Notes under the pieces: model-generated
The model's input: the letters and a program-made list of their open reading frames with translations, nothing else
Databases searched by the model: none
Told to the model about the DNA's origin: nothing
In this document: positions 27,278 to 35,812 of the stretch, piece by piece
How positions within the stretch are numbered: position 1 is the first letter of the stretch
How the letters are laid out: each line of letters opens with the position of its first letter
Assembly (NCBI RefSeq): GCF_007991635.1
Contig: NZ_BJYS01000012.1
Location: 42,483 to 106,482, forward strand
Source: Adhaeribacter aerolatus
GTDB taxonomy: Bacteria > Bacteroidota > Bacteroidia > Cytophagales > Hymenobacteraceae
Direction of reading: 5' to 3'
DNA length: 64,000 nucleotides
Position numbers and translations under genes: made by a program

Positions 27278-29791
27278 ATGGCACAAACATCAATCTTTAC
27301 CAGTGAGCTAAATCGCTCTATCCAGATAGCCCAATCAATTGCGCGTGAATACCAACACGCTAACTTCTCCCCTGCGCATTTATTACGGGCTTTACTGCAT
27401 GAAGAAATTGGTGTAACTAAATTTTTAAAGTCGATTGATAAAGAGGTGCCTTATCTCCGGGAATGGGCAGAAGTGCGGATTGAGAACTATCCTAAAGCAA
27501 GCAGAGGAGTTAGTGACCCAACAGGAGACGACCGGATAGTTGCTGTTTTGGACGAAGCCGATACCATCAGGCTTAAGTTAGGCCAGGATAACCTTGATCC
27601 GCTTTGTGTATTAGCCGCTTTAAGTAAACCTAATGTAGCTTTTACCAAAGAGCAACTCAAAACTTTTCCCTTAACGGCTGACGATATTCTGGACACTTCG
27701 GTTGAAAATGCTTTAATACAGGAAGCCGTTGCAACTATAGCGAATAGCAAGAATGGGACTATGGGTGCAAATGGCCAGGAGAAGGCAGGTGCCAAATCCT
27801 TACATAAATTTTGCATAGACAAAACATCTCTGGCCAAAGAGGGAAAGATTGATCCCATTATTGGCCGGGACCGGGAAACCCGCATGATGATTGAAATACT
27901 AGGCCGGCGCACCAAGCCTAATGTTCTGATTGTAGGAGAACCGGGAGTTGGAAAGACCGCACTCGTAGATGGATTTGCACTAAGCATTATTGCTGACAAT
28001 GTACCAACCCATCTGCAAAAATCTTTTTTGTATGAGTTGGACACGGGTGCTTTGGTAGCAGGTGCATCTTACAAAGGTGAAGTAGAAGACCGTTTGAAAA
28101 GTATTATCAAAGAACTAAAAGCGTTAGATAAAGCTATCCTGTTCATTGACGAAATTCATACGTTTCTGGATAGTTCAGGTCCGGTAGGGTCAGGTGCTGC
28201 TAACCTGCTTAAACCCGAATTGGCCCGTGGTGAGATTACCGTAATAGGTGCCACTACCAACGATGAGTACCGGGAATTTATAGAGCCCGAGCAGGCATTT
28301 AATCGGCGCTTTGAAGTACTCCGGGTGGAGGAACCCGATGTAGTTACGGCAACCCGGATGCTGCAAACCCTTATTCCTTTTTATGAGCAACACCATAACA
28401 TTGCTGTAGCTGATGGTGCTGCAGAAGAAGCCGTTACCCTGGCCCGGCGCTATGTAAAGGACAGACGCTTGCCGGATGCTGCTATTGATTTGCTGGATCG
28501 GACCATGGCTGCAATCCGAATGGCTGATGAAACTTCTGCAAAAGAACTGGCGAGCTTAAAGGATAAGCTTGTTTCTCTTAATGAAGGCCTCCTGGCTATG
28601 GCAGATTTACGCTGGTTTAACCGGGAACTTAACAACCGCATCAGTCCCATTCTGCTTAGCCAGTTAGAAGAAGCCGACAGCGACGAAGAGCTGGATACCC
28701 CTGAGGCACTGTTTGCTCATTTAACTAATACGCTGGACCTTTTGCAAACCCTTTCACTGAATAAAAAAGGCCAGGTAGATAAAATTGACCTGGCAGCAGT
28801 TGTAGCGCATAAAACAGGTATTCCGCTCGGGAAAATTCAAACAAAAGAACGCGACAAACTCCTGGGTATGGAAGAAATCTTACAGCAACGGGTAATTGGG
28901 CAGGATCAGGCCATAAAAGTGATTTCGGAAGCCATCCTGGAATCTCGCTCAGGACTTACTAAACCGGGTCAACCGATTGGTTCTTTCTTTTTCCTGGGAC
29001 CTACCGGAACCGGTAAAACCGAACTGGCTAAATCCTTAGCCGATTTCCTCTTCAACGACGAAACTGCTATGATTCGTTTTGATATGTCTGAATTTAAGGA
29101 AGAGCATTCCGCAGCCCTCTTGTATGGAGCGCCTCCGGGTTATGTAGGGTATAAAGAAGGTGGATTGTTGGTAAATAAAATCCGGGAAAAGCCTTATGCC
29201 GTGCTGCTTTTCGATGAAGTAGAGAAAGCCCATCCATCTGTATTTGATGTTTTCTTACAGATTCTGGACGAAGGCAAATTGCATGACCGGCTGGGCAAAG
29301 AAGGTGATTTCTCTAACGCCGTTATTTTATTTACTTCAAATATTGGCAGCAACTTTATTGTAGAACGCTTTGAAGAAGGAGAACTGCCGGCTTCCGGTGA
29401 GTTGATGGAAATTATGAGCCGGCACTTCCGGCCAGAATTTCTGGCCCGGGTAACCGAGATAGTACCGTTTGCCCCCATTACCGAATCGAATGTGGTTAAA
29501 ATATTTAATATCCACCTTAAAAAACTGATAGATACCCTTACCAAGCAGGGCATAACTTTAAGTATTTCGGATGAGGCCAGACAGTCTTTGGCACTGGCTG
29601 GGTTCAATCCAAGGTATGGCGCGCGGCCTTTAACCGGGGTAATCCGCAACCAATTGCGCAGACCAATTTCCCGAATGATTATTGCCGGTAAGGTTGGCAG
29701 AGGTTCACATTTAACCTTAAAAATTAAAGAAAATCAAGAATTGGTGTGGGAAGTTGAAACAGAGAAGGAAGCCATTCTGCAGCCTGAATAA
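27278..29791 (+). CDS. tssH: ClpV/TssH, T6SS sheath-recycling AAA+ ATPase
   Basis: The 837-aa protein has a Clp N-domain (residues 1-150), followed by two AAA+ modules. Walker A1 is GEPGVGKT (220-227) with Walker B ILFIDEIH; Walker A2 is GPTGTGKT (~574-581) with LLFDEVEKAHP, and a C-terminal D2-small domain (NPRYGARPLTGVI) closes it. The middle region is shorter than in ClpB, as in ClpV proteins. Followed by tssB and tssC, it should disassemble contracted sheaths. A general ClpB chaperone is the alternative, but gene context argues for ClpV. Confidence 0.92.
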   Translation: MAQTSIFTSELNRSIQIAQSIAREYQHANFSPAHLLRALLHEEIGVTKFLKSIDKEVPYLREWAEVRIENYPKASRGVSDPTGDDRIVAVLDEADTIRLKLGQDNLDPLCVLAALSKPNVAFTKEQLKTFPLTADDILDTSVENALIQEAVATIANSKNGTMGANGQEKAGAKSLHKFCIDKTSLAKEGKIDPIIGRDRETRMMIEILGRRTKPNVLIVGEPGVGKTALVDGFALSIIADNVPTHLQKSFLYELDTGALVAGASYKGEVEDRLKSIIKELKALDKAILFIDEIHTFLDSSGPVGSGAANLLKPELARGEITVIGATTNDEYREFIEPEQAFNRRFEVLRVEEPDVVTATRMLQTLIPFYEQHHNIAVADGAAEEAVTLARRYVKDRRLPDAAIDLLDRTMAAIRMADETSAKELASLKDKLVSLNEGLLAMADLRWFNRELNNRISPILLSQLEEADSDEELDTPEALFAHLTNTLDLLQTLSLNKKGQVDKIDLAAVVAHKTGIPLGKIQTKERDKLLGMEEILQQRVIGQDQAIKVISEAILESRSGLTKPGQPIGSFFFLGPTGTGKTELAKSLADFLFNDETAMIRFDMSEFKEEHSAALLYGAPPGYVGYKEGGLLVNKIREKPYAVLLFDEVEKAHPSVFDVFLQILDEGKLHDRLGKEGDFSNAVILFTSNIGSNFIVERFEEGELPASGELMEIMSRHFRPEFLARVTEIVPFAPITESNVVKIFNIHLKKLIDTLTKQGITLSISDEARQSLALAGFNPRYGARPLTGVIRNQLRRPISRMIIAGKVGRGSHLTLKIKENQELVWEVETEKEAILQPE

Positions 29792-29827
29792 TCATTATCA
29801 TATAAAAAATACAAAAAGAAAATAAAT

Positions 29828-30271
29828 ATGAATCAAGTAGAAATTGGAGGGCAACTAGTCCCGCAACAGTCATTTGAGGCCATCTCTCAAATATCATCTA
29901 ACAGAACTTTGTTGGTACAGCAATTAACCACAAAACCTACTAAACCTGAGCCAATAACTGGCTTAAAAACAGTAGATGAAGTATTTCAGTATTTTAAGCC
30001 CACTGCAAAAGTTGGGTTTGAAACCGCCGAAGGGAAACCGGTTAATGAAGAAATGAAGTTTAATAACTTAGGTGACTTTGGGAAAGAAGGTTTGATTTCG
30101 CAAAGTAATTTTCTTACCGAAACCAAAACTCAACAAGATACCTACGAGAAAATTGCCAAGCAACTCAGAACTAACAAGATTTTGAAATCTGCATTACAAA
30201 ACCCAGAAACCCGGCAGGCATTTATGCAGAGTATTGAAGCACTAATTCAGGAAATAGACCAGGCAAAATAA
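29828..30271 (+). CDS. tssB: TssB, small sheath subunit
   Basis: The 147-aa protein matches TssB/VipA in length and motifs: a central LKTVDEVFQYFKPTAKVGFE region, the FNNLGDFGKEGL motif, and a C-terminal helix ending LRTNKILKSALQNPETRQAF. With TssC it forms the contractile sheath. It lies 36 bases after tssH and 30 before tssC. The Gln/Ile-rich first 30 residues are longer than in Proteobacterial TssB, as is usual for Bacteroidota systems. Confidence 0.9.
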   Translation: MNQVEIGGQLVPQQSFEAISQISSNRTLLVQQLTTKPTKPEPITGLKTVDEVFQYFKPTAKVGFETAEGKPVNEEMKFNNLGDFGKEGLISQSNFLTETKTQQDTYEKIAKQLRTNKILKSALQNPETRQAFMQSIEALIQEIDQAK

Positions 30272-30301
30272 ACTTAAAACCTTACTACTTATAATAAAAT
30301 C

Positions 30302-31669
30302 ATGGAACAGGAAGAATTATTAAATACCCGCGAAAAAGAAGCAGTAACGGTTGAAAAGGCTGCGCCTAGTCGTAACCTAAGTGAGCTTTGCGACAAGCTA
30401 ATAGATTTTGGCGGATTTGAACTAATAGAAAACGCCATAGAAGGGGTTAAGGTAATGAACCCCGAAAGTAAGGCCCGTAAGAACATCTTCTTAACTGAAT
30501 CGTCGCGGGCAAATGACCGGGAAAAACTAAAAAACCAGTTAAGCATGTGGCTGGACCTGGTTAAGGCTTCAGAAAGCATTTCGGATATTGTTTCTGCGGC
30601 CCAGGAAAAGGCTGATTCAGCAAAAGAAGCCTTAAAAACAAATTTAAAAAAAGCAGTCGACGAGATACGTCCGTTGGAGCAGGCTTACCGCTCGGTAGCT
30701 ATGTTCTATAAAAATGCGGAAAGTGATAAAATAAAGAACTTAACTATTTTTAATGCCAACATTGATCGCCTCAAAGACCTGGATAATACCATTGTAATTG
30801 ACAAAATTAATGAGGAGCTCAAAGCCCGACATGACCGGTTAGACCTGCGTGAGAACTATGCTTTATTGGTGGTGCCGGGTTATCTAGGCTCAAATAAAGT
30901 AGTAGAGAAATGGGCTAAAATTGCCCACCAGAATAAAGTAATGCTGGTTACCGACTTCGAAAATCTAGACGAGCCGGATGCGGTAATGGAAGAGTTTGAT
31001 GCGGCCAACCTTACGGGTGGCGACATTTACCGGTCGAATGTTTTGATGACCTGCAACTGGTTAGTAGGACGTGAAAAACACGAAGATATTGGCGAAGAAG
31101 AGGAAATGTATTTACCACCTTCCACCGCCCTGGCAGGTAAAATTTACAGCACCCTTATTGCCCAGCCTACTGCCGGTAAAATGCATGGTGGCTTAAGTGA
31201 AGTAGACAGTGTAAGCTTCCCGCTGAAGAAAAGCGAGATTACCGAACTTGAAAAGCGCGGCTTGGTACCCATGGTAAAAGAATGGGAAAAAGTAATGGCC
31301 TTCTCGGCTAAAACACTCTACACGGGTAACGATATTGGCTTACAGACCTACTCAGTGGTTCGGGTTTTTGATTACATCGGCAAAGTTATTATTGATTTCC
31401 TTAACCGGCAGGCATTTGTTAACTGGACCTCTATAGTGGAGAAAGATGTAACCCGGGAAATCTGTAAGTTCCTGGAAAGCATTAAAGGCAGCGACAAAAT
31501 AATTCAGGATTACAATCTGGTACGGCTTGAACAAGATCCGGATACCAAGATCATTAATATTGACCTGCATCTTACCCCATTCTTCCCGGCCAAAAGCTTT
31601 ATGCTAAAAATGGGTGGTACCAAAGGCGATACTGCTGAAGCCTGGAAATCAGAATACGAAGAAAAATAA
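30302..31669 (+). CDS. tssC: TssC, large sheath subunit
   Basis: The 455-aa protein is TssC/VipB: N-terminal LCDKLIDFGGFELIENAIEG, the conserved core (LLVVPGYLGSNKVVEKWAKI, DEPDAVMEEFDAANL, a YRSNVLMTCNWLVGREKHED segment) and the VFDYIGKVIIDFLNRQAF and TREICKFLESIKGSDKII C-terminal regions involved in baseplate and sheath contacts. It is the main structural protein of the contractile sheath. The late CTFFPAKS-like region (LTPFFPAKSFMLKM) matches the family end. Confidence 0.93.
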   Translation: MEQEELLNTREKEAVTVEKAAPSRNLSELCDKLIDFGGFELIENAIEGVKVMNPESKARKNIFLTESSRANDREKLKNQLSMWLDLVKASESISDIVSAAQEKADSAKEALKTNLKKAVDEIRPLEQAYRSVAMFYKNAESDKIKNLTIFNANIDRLKDLDNTIVIDKINEELKARHDRLDLRENYALLVVPGYLGSNKVVEKWAKIAHQNKVMLVTDFENLDEPDAVMEEFDAANLTGGDIYRSNVLMTCNWLVGREKHEDIGEEEEMYLPPSTALAGKIYSTLIAQPTAGKMHGGLSEVDSVSFPLKKSEITELEKRGLVPMVKEWEKVMAFSAKTLYTGNDIGLQTYSVVRVFDYIGKVIIDFLNRQAFVNWTSIVEKDVTREICKFLESIKGSDKIIQDYNLVRLEQDPDTKIINIDLHLTPFFPAKSFMLKMGGTKGDTAEAWKSEYEEK

Positions 31670-31732
31670 TTCCCTCTTAAATCAACATATCCATTTTATA
31701 AATTTTTAACAACTTAAATAAACTTTACGACT

Positions 31733-32146
31733 ATGGCAGTTAATGCAAGACTAAACTTAGACAAAATTAAAGACGCGAGAGTTATTGATTTCTCTTACAA
31801 TTTCAACCGCGATATTGATGCTTCCGGCCGGCCGTCTGGCCAGGTAAGAGGTGGCACCGTTAACATCACCATTGAATCTACAAAGAGTGCTTTTTTACCG
31901 GAGTGGATGACTACCCAAACCGGTAAAACCAAAAGTGGTGAGATTATAATTAACAGTGATGAAAATGAAACGCAATCGGTAAAAAAGATTCTGTTTAACG
32001 ACTCCTTTATTGTTAACTACGGCGAGAGCTTTAGCTGGCAAGGGGGTGAAAACATGATGGAAACCTTTACAATTTCTGCTCACGAAATAAAAATTGAAGG
32101 TGAAGGAACCGCTCAGTTTAAGAATGAGTGGCCTAGTAAAAAGTAA
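31733..32146 (+). CDS. tssD: TssD/Hcp, tube protein
   Basis: The 137-aa protein is the Bacteroidota form of Hcp (type VI tube protein TssD): short, mostly beta, with VIDFSYNFNRDIDASGRPSG, a KSGEIIINSDENE stretch and a closing FTISAHEIKIEGEGTAQFKN. Hexameric Hcp rings form the inner tube and can carry effectors. It lies 63 bases after tssC and ends in a strong hairpin, an arrangement compatible with higher Hcp expression than downstream genes. Confidence 0.85.
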   Translation: MAVNARLNLDKIKDARVIDFSYNFNRDIDASGRPSGQVRGGTVNITIESTKSAFLPEWMTTQTGKTKSGEIIINSDENETQSVKKILFNDSFIVNYGESFSWQGGENMMETFTISAHEIKIEGEGTAQFKNEWPSKK

Positions 32147-32149
32147 CTC

Positions 32150-32189
32150 AAATTTGCAGTCTCTTATTGACATAAGAGACTGCAAATTT
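32150..32189 (+). terminator. Strong hairpin directly after hcp
   Basis: Perfect 18-bp arms (AAATTTGCAGTCTCTTAT and its complement) around a TGAC loop start 4 bases after the Hcp stop. Only an A/T-mixed sequence follows rather than a clean T-tract, so partial termination or 3'-end stabilisation of hcp mRNA is likelier than full termination. Confidence 0.65.
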
Positions 32190-32233
32190 AAATTATATCA
32201 TAAAGGAACATAAACCAAATAAAATTAAAAATC

Positions 32234-32740
32234 ATGGCCGATCGTAAAGGAGTAATAACAATTTATGAATCTAATAGAGTGCCTGAAAACAAAGAATCTT
32301 TAGCCTCTTTTATCAAAACTTTTGCGAAAGGAACGTGGAAGAATTTTGTAGATACAAACAGAAGTACTGCTTCATCAGCAGCAAAATTTGCTGTAGGTAT
32401 TCCTGTAGGGGCTAAGATGGCTGCATATTATGACACATTAACTCCTTTACAATGGGCATTAAAAGGTTTTGGCCCATTACCAGCAGAATTTACTGCTTCT
32501 GGTGCTATACAAGTTTTTGAATATTCCAGTCTGCAAAGAGCTTTATTAGTTGCAAAAGCCTCCTTAGCCAAAATTGTATTAGTGACTGTAGCTTATGAGG
32601 GAGGTGTATTTATTGGTTCCATCATAAATCAATCTTTACCTGAATCTGCGAAAGATGCCATAGGCGGCACAATATATGAAATTGTTGAAAACGAAGGTTG
32701 GAAAATGCTTTTTACAAACCCATTTGGGCTTAAGAATTAG
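32234..32740 (+). CDS. Unknown 168-aa protein with hydrophobic centre, candidate Hcp-linked effector
   Basis: The protein has no signal peptide. Residues 45-65 (SSAAKFAVGIPVGAKMAA) and 105-130 (KASLAKIVLVTVAYEGGVFIGSII) are hydrophobic and glycine-rich, while the N-terminus (KGVITIYESNRVPENKESLASF) and C-terminus are polar. This pattern occurs in small pore-forming cargo. It sits between hcp and vgrG, a classical slot for effectors or accessory proteins, and has more A/T-rich codon use than its neighbours, suggesting separate acquisition. No family recognised. It could equally be a structural accessory. Confidence 0.5.
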   Translation: MADRKGVITIYESNRVPENKESLASFIKTFAKGTWKNFVDTNRSTASSAAKFAVGIPVGAKMAAYYDTLTPLQWALKGFGPLPAEFTASGAIQVFEYSSLQRALLVAKASLAKIVLVTVAYEGGVFIGSIINQSLPESAKDAIGGTIYEIVENEGWKMLFTNPFGLKN

Positions 32741-32800
32741 GGATGCTTAATTAGCTGGCCTTAGGAAGGCAATTTTCTTTAAAACTAAAAAGATTTAATC

Positions 32801-34684
32801 TTGGCACAGCACGTAGACGTTCATATTAGCATCGAAGGAGAGCAGCTACTGCCTTTTTCCAGTATTTCCATTACCCAAGATATTCATCAGCACCATACTT
32901 TTAAGATAGTACTACCTATGGATGCTTTTGAAAAAAGCAGCCGGGAGTACCTTCAAAAATCAAAAAATTATATTGGCAAAACTATCAACATTCGGTTTAG
33001 CCCCAAGTTCTTTGATAAAAAGTACGATGATAACCAATATATAGGTTTAGTTACCAATATTGGGATTAATCGATCCGAAAACGGGGAACGGCAGGTTATA
33101 ATCCGGGGGAACAGCCCCACCGTGCTGATGGATGGAAACGGGCAGTACAGATCATATAACCAAAAATCATTACAGGATATTGCTAATGCTGCTTTGGAGA
33201 AAGTGCCCCGGTCTCTCGAAACCCAGGTAAGTCCGGTGTATAAGAGTGCCATACCTTATGTGGTGCAGTTTAACGAGAGTAACTGGGCTTTTATGCAGCG
33301 CATGGCGGCCCAATACGGAGAATGGTGTTTTTACGACGGCACCAAACTAGTTTTTGGTAAATTACCAAAAGGACAAGTTATTGATCTGCCGTTCGGAGAG
33401 GACCTTTTTAATTTTGAATTTAACCTTCGGTTAGCGCCGGTTAATAGTAAAGCCATTGCTTATAACTACCTCGAGAGCGAAGTATACGAAAGTACAACGG
33501 CAGCGGCTTCGGTAGATGACCTGGATGAATTCGGCGGTTTTGTCTTAGATCAGTCCGCTAAAACCTATTCCCAGGAACCGACTTTTGCTGCCCCGGAAGT
33601 AGTTGTCCAGCAACAGGAACTCGATGAAATTTTGACTATCCAAAAAAATGCTGCTGCCCACAACATGGTAGTGGCAACCGGTAACAGCGATAATCCCCAC
33701 CTGAACGTAGGTACCGTAGTGAATATTACCGGGGAGGCTGTAAACGAGCAGGATTATGGCCAGTTTATAATAACTTCAATTATACACCAAATTACAGGCA
33801 CTTACTCCTACAGCAATGATTTTACCGCTATACCGGCTGAGAACCAGTCGCCGCCGCCACCTGTGGTCACAAAACCCAAAAGCGAAATACAGCCGGCGTT
33901 AGTTATTGATAACATAGACCCGGAAGGTTTAGGCCGGGTTAAAGTTCAGTTTTACTGGCAGAAAGCACCCGAATCAACGCCCTGGATCCGGGTAGTCACC
34001 AACATGGCCGGTAACGGCACAAGTGCCGTGCATGGTTTTTATTTCATACCCGAAATTGACGATGAGGTAATGGTGGGGTTTGAAGATAATAACCCCGATA
34101 AGCCCTTTGTAATGGGCAGCGTGTACCACAAAAAAGTAGCTCCCACAGACTGGAAAGACAGTAAAAATAACTATAAAGTACTACGGACCCGCAACGGCAA
34201 CGAGATCTACTTTTCTGATAAAGACGGCAAAGAAGAAATTAAAATATTAAATAAAGCTACCGGCGACCCTACTAATTTTATTTCCCTTTCTATGGAAGGC
34301 CAGGGCAAAATTACCATCCAAACCAAAGGTGATTTGGTTATGAAAGCCAAATCTATTGAAATGACCGCAGAGGAAGGCATTAAGATAAAATCGGGGAAAG
34401 CCACCGATATGAAGGCTCAGGAACTGAGTGTTAAAGCTGACCAGGGTATAAAAGTAAATTCTGGCCAGGCCACCGAAATAAAAGCCATGGATATGAAAGT
34501 AAATGCCGATAATGCCATAAACCTGAAAGGGCAGCAAATGAGCCTGGAAAGTACAACTACCAAATTAAAAGCGTCTGCCCAGCTAAGCATAGAAGGCGCC
34601 CAGGCATCGGTAAAATCCCAAATGTTACAAATTGATGGAGGCGCACAGGCATCGGTAAAGGCCGGCATAATAAGGTTAAATTAA
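32801..34684 (+). CDS. tssI: TssI/VgrG, spike protein
   Basis: The 627-aa protein has the N-terminal gp27-like VgrG domain (residues 1-370; HVDVHISIEGEQLLPFSSIS, QFNESNWAFMQRMAAQYGEW, NPHLNVGTVVNI), a gp5-like OB fold (~372-450; EGLGRVKVQFYWQ, GFYFIPEIDDEVMVGFEDNN) and a C-terminal beta-helix of short repeats (KGDLVMKAKSIEMTAEEGIK ... ). The start is TTG 32801: the encoded AQHVDVHISI aligns with the usual VgrG beginning and the next Met is 40 residues in. No toxin domain is appended. The trimer should receive the PAAR tip encoded at 41.7 kb. Confidence 0.93.
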   Translation: MAQHVDVHISIEGEQLLPFSSISITQDIHQHHTFKIVLPMDAFEKSSREYLQKSKNYIGKTINIRFSPKFFDKKYDDNQYIGLVTNIGINRSENGERQVIIRGNSPTVLMDGNGQYRSYNQKSLQDIANAALEKVPRSLETQVSPVYKSAIPYVVQFNESNWAFMQRMAAQYGEWCFYDGTKLVFGKLPKGQVIDLPFGEDLFNFEFNLRLAPVNSKAIAYNYLESEVYESTTAAASVDDLDEFGGFVLDQSAKTYSQEPTFAAPEVVVQQQELDEILTIQKNAAAHNMVVATGNSDNPHLNVGTVVNITGEAVNEQDYGQFIITSIIHQITGTYSYSNDFTAIPAENQSPPPPVVTKPKSEIQPALVIDNIDPEGLGRVKVQFYWQKAPESTPWIRVVTNMAGNGTSAVHGFYFIPEIDDEVMVGFEDNNPDKPFVMGSVYHKKVAPTDWKDSKNNYKVLRTRNGNEIYFSDKDGKEEIKILNKATGDPTNFISLSMEGQGKITIQTKGDLVMKAKSIEMTAEEGIKIKSGKATDMKAQELSVKADQGIKVNSGQATEIKAMDMKVNADNAINLKGQQMSLESTTTKLKASAQLSIEGAQASVKSQMLQIDGGAQASVKAGIIRLN

Positions 34685-34766
34685 CCTTACTGATTTTTTG
34701 AAGATGGTGCTCGTTGCCAGGTAGCGGAAAAATGTAAAGAATAGAAGGGAGCTAAAAACAAATTTA

Positions 34767-35312
34767 ATGCAAATGGAAAGAGTAGATCAATTAACGCCAA
34801 GTGATATAAATTCTTTCAGAACCACCATAGCCACTACCACGCTAAAGCCGGGAATGATACTTTGGCGGTTCGCTTCCAGCCTGCACGCGAGCAAATTTGG
34901 CGCTTACTGGATAGATGCCAAAACCATGGCCGAAATAATGAGAACCTTTAGTACGCTAAACAACTATGATCTTAATCTTAAAAAACACATAATCCGGGAT
35001 AGCTTGGCTGTACTTTCAAATTGGGGTACCCATTGCGAGTACAGGGTTAAGATAGAATTAAAAAAAGAAGTTGTGGCGCACATTGGTACCATTGGCACCC
35101 AACAGAATTTTATAAAAGCTAATCTCAACGACAAAATAGCGGCCGATGCAGCAGTAAAGAAATTAGTTGGCGGAAAAAGTGACAATGTACAAAAAATGAT
35201 TGAGCAACGGTTAGGTGGGTATACCCAGTATGTAATTCCCCGGTTTAGGGATAGGAACCTGAATCAAACCGATAATGAATACGCCAGGCTCCTGCATTTC
35301 TCTCATATATAA
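34767..35312 (+). CDS. Unknown 181-aa protein after VgrG, possible ART-like toxin
   Basis: No signal peptide and no firm family match. The segment LKPGMILWRFASSLHASKFG AYW resembles the beta1-Arg and glycine/aromatic strand of ADP-ribosyltransferase/TNT-like toxins, and it is followed by NWGTHCEYRVKIELKKEVVA HIG and a late GGYTQYVIP with a Gln, a layout often seen in small NAD-using toxins. This is pattern resemblance only. The gene lies directly after vgrG, a common effector position, but no immunity gene is obvious because tssE follows 48 bases later. It may also be a structural adaptor. Confidence 0.45.
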   Translation: MQMERVDQLTPSDINSFRTTIATTTLKPGMILWRFASSLHASKFGAYWIDAKTMAEIMRTFSTLNNYDLNLKKHIIRDSLAVLSNWGTHCEYRVKIELKKEVVAHIGTIGTQQNFIKANLNDKIAADAAVKKLVGGKSDNVQKMIEQRLGGYTQYVIPRFRDRNLNQTDNEYARLLHFSHI

Positions 35313-35360
35313 CCTCCTTGGAAGGTTCCTATAACATTTAGTATTACTTTATTTCTAGCT

Positions 35361-35801
35361 ATGGTTCACAACTACTATACCCTGCCCCTCAATTTTGAAA
35401 AAATCACCCGGAAAGAACGGCAGCCAAGGTGCCTTCTGGCGGATTCGCTACGGCAGCATATAAATCTTATTATCCGCACCCACTTTAAAGAAAGCCGCTA
35501 CGACGATGAATATGGCTGTATGATATGGGAAAAAGACTTTGAAACTATCCGGAGCGTAGATAAATGGAAAGGCGAACTCCTGGACTCTTTTCTGCAATCC
35601 CTTAAAAAATACGAGGTCAGATTATCTAATCTTCAGGTTGAAGTAAATCTAGACGATTTGAAAGTAATCGACCCAAAAACAAGAAAGATTACTGAATTCA
35701 AAAGAAGAATTAACGTGCAGATAGAAGGAACAATTAAGCAAACGAATGAATCTTTCCAACATAACGAATTCATCTTTTTCAGTCCTCTTTCACTTACCTA
35801 A
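35361..35801 (+). CDS. tssE: TssE, gp25-like baseplate wedge protein
   Basis: The 146-aa protein matches the GPW/gp25 family: LADSLRQHINLIIRTHFKES and YGCMIWEKDFETI (the EYG and W/DFE motifs of TssE), followed by a helical LLDSFLQSLKKYEVRLSNLQ and a beta-rich end. It links baseplate wedges to the sheath. tssF begins 11 bases after its stop. Confidence 0.87.
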   Translation: MVHNYYTLPLNFEKITRKERQPRCLLADSLRQHINLIIRTHFKESRYDDEYGCMIWEKDFETIRSVDKWKGELLDSFLQSLKKYEVRLSNLQVEVNLDDLKVIDPKTRKITEFKRRINVQIEGTIKQTNESFQHNEFIFFSPLSLT

Positions 35802-35812
35802 TTACGGCCGGC

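Noticed and set aside
27487..28044. 185-codon minus-strand frame inside clpV
   Set aside because: Antisense shadow of the ClpV N-terminal and first AAA+ region.
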